Below the pieces are notes generated by a model, which made no database searches, had not been told where the DNA came from, and saw nothing but the letters and a program-made list of their open reading frames with translations. 64,000 nt of DNA, from assembly GCA_037178855.1 (NCBI GenBank), contig JASJZC010000005.1, positions 3,472,001-3,536,000 on the forward strand, given 5' to 3'. The stretch's first letter is position 1; every line of letters begins with the position of its first letter. This DNA is from Oscheius sp. JU75 (Eukaryota > Nematoda > Chromadorea > Rhabditida > Rhabditidae). The translations under genes and the position numbers were made by a program. Positions 58,794-64,000 of the stretch are shown here, piece by piece.

Positions 58794-59850
58794 CTGGGAG
58801 AAACAACAGACGACCATCTTACCTGTATCCGAAGAATTTTCATTTGGTTTGGTTAATAAAAAAAAAAAAGAATAGGAGTAAGTTCGGCAGTTTTTAAAAA
58901 GAATACGTTGCTTGCCTTTCATCAGACTGGGAACGAGATAAACGTCCCGAAGAGCGTGTACGGCAGAGTCAAACTGTTCAAACGGATAGGTATGGAACTC
59001 AAAGCTCTTCGTGCGTCCGTTCAAATCCCAGTACCTTCTACGACCAAGTTGCTTCTACTGCTGCTCCTCTTGACTACCGCAGTCCCAACCTCCAAGACGT
59101 CACATTATCCCTCGCGGGGTAAGTGTCCTTTTAATGTCACCACAACCCCTCTTGCAAAAAGCATTGGCTGGTTGCATTATCACAATAGTATGAACATTAA
59201 ATAGGTACTCGGATTTCAGGGAAATTGAGTATGCGAACTATACGCCCGTTTTTTGAAAGCCTTATAATCCTATCTCCCAGTTTTGAATGAAAAGTAATGT
59301 CCTACTCTCTAGTTTTGAATGAGCTTATCTCACTAGTTCAATATGAGCATCAAAATACTTTTGTAGTTTGGTTGCCGATCGTGTGGTTGTCTAGCGAACA
59401 GAACAAGGGACAAGGGTCTCTCGTCAGAACATCTCGCACCGGTTTTGACAGGCTCCCAACTCACTGTCCGGTTTTTTTTTCAATACACTAGCCTCAGCTA
59501 CAGTTTTCTAGCCTCGATCAAATTTACGCCACAACTTTGTCTTTCTTTACCTCATCCACAACGGCCACATTTCTCTGCTCAACGCTCTCGAGTCTCCTCG
59601 ACAATGTTGGCCACTTCCCAAGCTTCTGCAACTTTGTGGAGCTCAGGTTCTAGCCCATTATGTCGTTTGCACAGGTTTCGGCAGCCAACTAATTCCATTT
59701 CGCGATCCTGCAGGAGTGTCTGGGTGAAACTGTCTTCCTGAAATCCAATGAGAAGCAATCTTTCTTATCAAAAGTACTGTCAGTAATGTTTACCGTCAGA
59801 ACAGAATTTGGCGCATGATCAGATCACTTTCAGTCTTCCCTTGTGGCCCT

Positions 59851-60090
59851 CAGGGTTTCCGAGAACTATACCAAACACCGCTATGCATTCATGGAAAACC
59901 ACTCGACGTCTGGATGACCGAACACGGACTCCATCTTTCGACGGCTGCTAGCAAATGGCGAATTTACAAGCTATCTGTCCTTTTTGTAGCCTCTTCACCG
60001 TGACAAAACGCGCAAGAAACTGGCGCTACTGTCCACAACGTCTTGGACTCTTGACTACGGTTGGGAAAGGAAAATCTACTTTGACTTGGG
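59851..60090 (+). repeat. Left arm of a large inverted repeat
   Basis: Matches the reverse complement of 60289-60502 with many substitutions and one or two indels. Both arms encode related peptides around TEHGLHLS (this arm plus strand, the other minus strand). Confidence 0.75.
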
Positions 60091-60288
60091 AAGAAAGCAT
60101 ACAACGTTGGTGGAGCTGGCGATCGTGGCAAACTGCCTTTGGAAGTTACTTCAAGATTCAAGCACTTCTAGTCTTGATCTCATGTAATTTCGATAATTGC
60201 CAAAAGTGAAACGAGAAACTTTGACTCACTTTCGAGACTCCAGTCGTCAGAAATCGTCTCCTGCAGCGCTGTCGTCTTCGTCGCTTAT

Positions 60289-60502
60289 CCAAAGGTCAGA
60301 GTAGATTTCTCTTATATTGAGAGCAGTAGCGCCATAGTTTCTTGCGTGTTTTGTCATGGTGAAGACTGTAATCTGAACAGCTAGCTCGTGAATCCACCAC
60401 TTGCAAACAGCCATCGAAAGATGGAGTCCGTGCTCGGTCTTTCTGGCTTCAAGTGGTTTTCCTTGAATCCACACCGGTGTTTGGTATAGTTCTCAGAAAC
60501 CC
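60289..60502 (-). repeat. Right arm of a large inverted repeat
   Basis: On the minus strand this arm keeps an open frame (GKPLEARKTEHGLHLSMAV...) ending in an acidic tail at 60247. The left arm has stops, so it is the more decayed copy. Confidence 0.75.
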
Positions 60503-61729
60503 TAGAAAGCCTTGAAGTTACGGAAGCTGGACAAGAAACATATGGATACTGTGAGGCTGTCAGAAGATTCTCTTCAATATTGTCGTCTCTTTGTTGCGAT
60601 TTTTCATGACTTCAGGCGTAAAAGCCCTGTATGCTATCGTTTTGATAGTTCTAATTTAATAATTGTTGTGTTCAGGTACCGGAAGGATGTCCCTCGTCCC
60701 CTGTTCTGCTCGTCCCTATTTGCTAAACACCCACACGATCGGCAACCAAACCGTACAAAAGTATTTTGATGTCCATATTGAATTGGTGAGCTCATTCAAA
60801 ACTAGAGAGAAGGACATTACAATTCATGCAAAACTGGGAGAAAGGACAATAAGTTTTCAAAAAACGGGTGTACAGTCACGAACGGACGGACAAGCATCGT
60901 TGCGTTTTAGTAGTAAATAGATTTGTGTTTCGTGTAGTAGGTGCTTAGGGTCAGATCCAAGTGGGGATGTTTGAAGGCAAGAAACTAAAAGATACAGTAA
61001 CGAGAGAGGTAAAATACTACGGTATAATTGTGCGGAAATTCAAACATCGCAAATAATAGTATCCGATCGCTGGTTTCTCCTCACAGACTTTTCAGCCCAA
61101 CGTTTCTGTTTTTTTAAATATATCTGTGTGCAAACGTCGTTTAAGATCTAAGCTCTGAAATCGCCGGATGTTTATCCGAACAGGAGCCTAAGATCAGCCC
61201 GCGTTCAACAATATTTGTGATGTCTAAACTCACCAACGACTTGTACACAACTCGGCCGGCACGAAGTGACACGTCGCATAGACGCTTCATTTCTGCAAGT
61301 GTTTCTTTTCTGGTGCTTTGCCAACTTGGGATTTTCTGCTTGTTTTGATACTGCGATAATAAGCAATAGGTGTTTTGACATGTCATTTGCCGATTGGTCC
61401 TGATTTTGCAGTTTTTTTTCGAGTGTTTATGTATGACTGGGGACGTCAGTGACTGCCTATGCCTCTCGAGTTCAGTCCACACAAACAACTTTAAAAACCT
61501 TGCTTTTTTTCTACGATGAGTTGCAAAAAAAGCCGTGTTGTTTATCCAATTTTTGTTTTGTCATCGTTCCTTGTGATAAGGTCACAACTCTTTCGAAACG
61601 CGCTCGGCATGTTCCAGAACGCTGCCTTTGCGTAACCGCGTCTGATAGAAAACGCCAAATTCTCATCATCCACTGGTGTTTTGATCAGCACTCACCATTT
61701 TCTTTTCTTTCTAATTGTTTTCTCTCAGA

Positions 61730-63655
61730 ATGAGTGAATTAAAATCCCGTTCATTCAACTGCCTCAATTGTCAACGATCGATGCAGTTCGATCCCACTTC
61801 AAGAAACACAGAAAATAACAAAAAAAAGGTGTGCCTTCACTTTCATCTGTAAAAGTGCTACCTTTTTAGCTCGGAGATATGGAAGATGGACTAAAAGGAC
61901 AATCTGTCAACCTAATCAAAGTAATATGTGACGCAGAAGTTCCTTGCCAGGCTCCAATATGCAGAGTAAGCGTTTGTAATTCAGAGTTTTAATAATTTAT
62001 CTTAGGAATGCTCAGACGAATTGATGAACGACATGGATGAACAGTTGGCCAGCCGAGACAAAGAGTGTTTAGCCTACAAAAAACTGCTCGAAGATTTGAG
62101 AAGCAATTTCTCCATAACTCATGTCGATAATCAAAAGGAAACCCTCCGTCTTTTGAAGGTTAGTGTTTTCCCGTTTCTCTCATGAATTCATAACAGGAAG
62201 AAGAGCAAAATTATATTCGAGAATATAAAAAATTGGAGGTGGAAGAACAACGACTGGAGAAGGAACAAAAGCTGCTAAAAGATAAGCAAAACGAAGAAAG
62301 TGAAGTGGAGAAAAAGTATTGGAGAGAGTTCAGAGATAAACACAGGTTTTTCATTTTGTTTCACATCCGCAATGCTGTTTAGGCGCCTATTGGAACTGAC
62401 AGAAACAACAGCATGTGTCGACGCCGAGTTGCGATATACAGAACGACAGCATAATCGACTTGCCAGCACGAATATCCTAGACTTAGCCTTCCACATTTGG
62501 GTCGACAGCGAAGGAGGAACAATTCGTTTATTCTTCCTCTATTCCTTCTCATAACAAAATTTTAGCTGAAATAAATGGTCACCGCATTGGAAGACTACCA
62601 GATAAGCCGGTGGATTGGCTCGAAATCAACGCCGGATTCGGACAAATCGTCCTTCTTATGGATGTAAGTTCTTTTCAACAACTTTTCTCATAAGAATTTC
62701 AGGTACTTATGCAGCGAGCAAATGTGAAACAAGATTACTACAAGCTAGTCACACAAGGGAGTCATTCCTGCGTCAAAGTCAAAAAGTAAAACTGAATTCA
62801 GCTCTTCAGAACTTTTTTTCAGACCAAATGGAGACCTGATGATGCTGCCCTTGTACAGTTCTGGCAGTTGGAAGCCGTTCGGAAATAATAACATGGACAG
62901 TGGAATCACGGCTTTATTGGGATGCTTCGAACTACTTTTTAACACACTTCAGGTCTGTTTTTGTCTACACGTTGTGCAATAGCCTGCGAGTTCCTCTATG
63001 TCTAGCCTCGTATCATCCGCTGTCCATCTTTTGCGTCGAATTGGTCGAACCCGTTAGATCTGCGCCGTTCCAAAGTGGCAATTGTGTCCTTTTAGGGTCC
63101 GAAGGCAGAGTTCTGAATTCTGATTCTTCGGCTTTGTTTTGCTGCTTATTTCTCGTGACTTACAGCTGCTCAGGTTCCCCATACAATTTCAAAATATCTG
63201 TTCTTTCACTATCCATGACTTTCCAAATGCTGTCTACTCGCAATGTTTGTTGATAACAGCCAAAGCTCTTTGCTCGCTCGTTCAACTCACGCGACAGACA
63301 GTCGTCCAGTTATTGACCAGTTGCTTCCTTAATCGTTATTCGTACCGCGCGTGAAGCCATTGCCTGTGCACTCAGCAGTGAACATAAGGCGATGGTCAGC
63401 AGGGGAGACAGATGCGACAGGTGGCCTTTTACGCGATTTCCTCCGCAACACCATAACTCTCCTCTTTAGACTCAAGACCCCAACTTTCGGCTGCAATACA
63501 AGATTTCGAAGGATCGTTTGGTACATCAGAATGTGGAATATTCGGCTAAAATGCTTCTGAACAGCGAGGAACGATGGACCAAGGCCATGAAAATGTTCCT
63601 GGCCAACCTCAAAACAGCACAAGTTCAGGTCGTCGCTATGCGAGTAACTGGATAA
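61730..63655 (+). CDS. bec-1: Beclin-1
   Basis: Autophagy regulator of the class III PI3-kinase (VPS34) complex. It starts at 61730 (MSELKSRSFNCLNCQRSMQF), one base after an acceptor, with the first CxxC at residues 11-14. A second CxxC follows in ICRECSDELM, then the coiled coil (YKKLLEDLRSNF; EEEQNYIREYKKLEVEEQRL). The evolutionarily conserved domain follows: INGHRIGRLPDKPVDWLEIN, GFGQIVLLM, PLYSSGSWKPFGNNNMD and, after a 517-nt intron (62953-63469), FRLQYKISKDRL and LNSEERWTKAMKMFLANLK. The N-terminal linker between the CxxC pairs is about 50 residues, roughly half the vertebrate length. The last residues after NLK differ from the usual WGLAW end. Confidence 0.92.
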
Positions 63656-63883
63656 TGAGTGTCAGTTGAGCTTTTTCTTTTCCCACCCTTGTGTCTTTGA
63701 GTTGTCACTTACCCTTATGTGCCTAGATACTACGGGTTTGTAAATTTACCAAGAGCTGTACAAACGGTTATAAATATGTCTTTTTCACTTCTCTTTCCTT
63801 ATATTCACGTGGTCTTTGCCACTATTACCTTTCAACATGTACATTGTTCTCCTAATGTTACCTCTTTTAGACAAAAAAAACTC

Positions 63884-64000
63884 ATGAGAAACGGTGAGCG
63901 GCGATACAGGCGTAGTAGAAGGTAAGTCTTAGGTTTTTTTGGTTTTTATGTCCATTTTCAGCAGTAACAGTGATAGCGAAAATGAAGACCATCGACGGCA
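63884..64000 (+). CDS. Arg/Ser-rich protein, start only
   Basis: An acceptor (CCTCTTTTAG) precedes ATG at 63884. The first exon encodes MRNGERRYRRSR, and a 41-nt GTAAGT...TTTCAG intron leads to SSNSDSENEDHRR at the window end. An RS/acidic low-complexity N-terminus of this kind is common in splicing factors and chromatin proteins, but the rest lies outside the window and no family can be given. Confidence 0.55.

Larger units (their letters stand above)
58794..61729. other. Poorly resolved, repeat-bearing region
   Basis: About 2.9 kb in which I cannot build a gene. Pieces worth knowing: a Leu-rich signal-like leader near 59037; an acceptor and open frame at about 60675-60920 (TIGNQTVQKYFDVHIELVSS); a minus-strand open frame at 61141-61488 (AEMKRLCDVSLRAGRVVYKS); and the large inverted repeat described separately. 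Frames are often broken, so pseudogenes or transposon remains are likely. Confidence 0.4.

Noticed and set aside
62953-63469. Possible coding content in the long beclin-1 intron
   Set aside because: Splicing it out joins two conserved beclin blocks directly; the open frames inside have no family signal.

Overview
This is eukaryotic, almost certainly nematode, nuclear DNA. Genes lie on both strands, are separated by a few hundred bases, and are cut by many tiny introns (mostly about 37-45 nt, GT...TTTCAG). The evidence for a nematode is two cuticle-collagen genes with the typical N-terminal membrane segment, Arg-rich cleavage site and conserved collagen C-terminus; a nematode-type DUF1647 protein; a CC-domain peptide; and a 3' splice acceptor a few bases before most start codons, as expected for spliced-leader trans-splicing. 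The genus cannot be named from what I can see.

Layout. 1-6.1 kb: 3' part of purine nucleoside phosphorylase, an NTF2/SnoaL-like protein, a DUF1647 type II membrane protein, a cuticle collagen and a Glu-rich secreted, probably GPI-anchored protein. 6.7-12.2 kb: a large unrecognised protein followed closely by the mRNA-decapping enzyme DCP2, a probable two-gene operon. 12.4-14.7 kb: kynurenine formamidase and kappa-class GST, divergent. 14.8-16.4 kb: a dead Tc1/mariner-type transposon with both terminal inverted repeats. 16.7-20.4 kb: a Pro-rich N-myristoylation candidate with a 346-bp MITE in an intron, a globin, and an hnRNP R/RBM46-like RNA-binding protein. 21-25.8 kb: fibulin-1 with alternative 1C and 1D ends and a CC-domain gene nested on the other strand. 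26.6-32.9 kb: an L1CAM-family adhesion receptor (6 Ig, 5 FN3) with another nested antisense gene. 33.6-40.1 kb: plexin. 41.3-54.3 kb: housekeeping and ciliary genes (IFT22, UFD1, uridine kinase-like UCKL1, GTPBP10, TMEM218-like, acylcarnitine carrier DIF-1, cytochrome c, ribosomal protein L18a, ECSIT). 54.6-64 kb: a second collagen, CaM kinase I, a poorly resolved repeat-bearing stretch, beclin-1, and the first exons of an Arg/Ser-rich protein.

Functional threads. Fibulin-1, the two collagens, the L1CAM receptor and plexin belong to matrix and axon-guidance biology. IFT22 and the TMEM218-like gene are ciliary, and each has a near-consensus X-box (RFX/DAF-19 site) just before its start codon. 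DIF-1, cytochrome c, ECSIT, GTPBP10 and GSTK point to mitochondria. These genes are otherwise an ordinary mixed neighbourhood.

The exon joins were worked out by hand from reading frame, splice consensus and family conservation. Start codons are the least certain part. No database search was possible.
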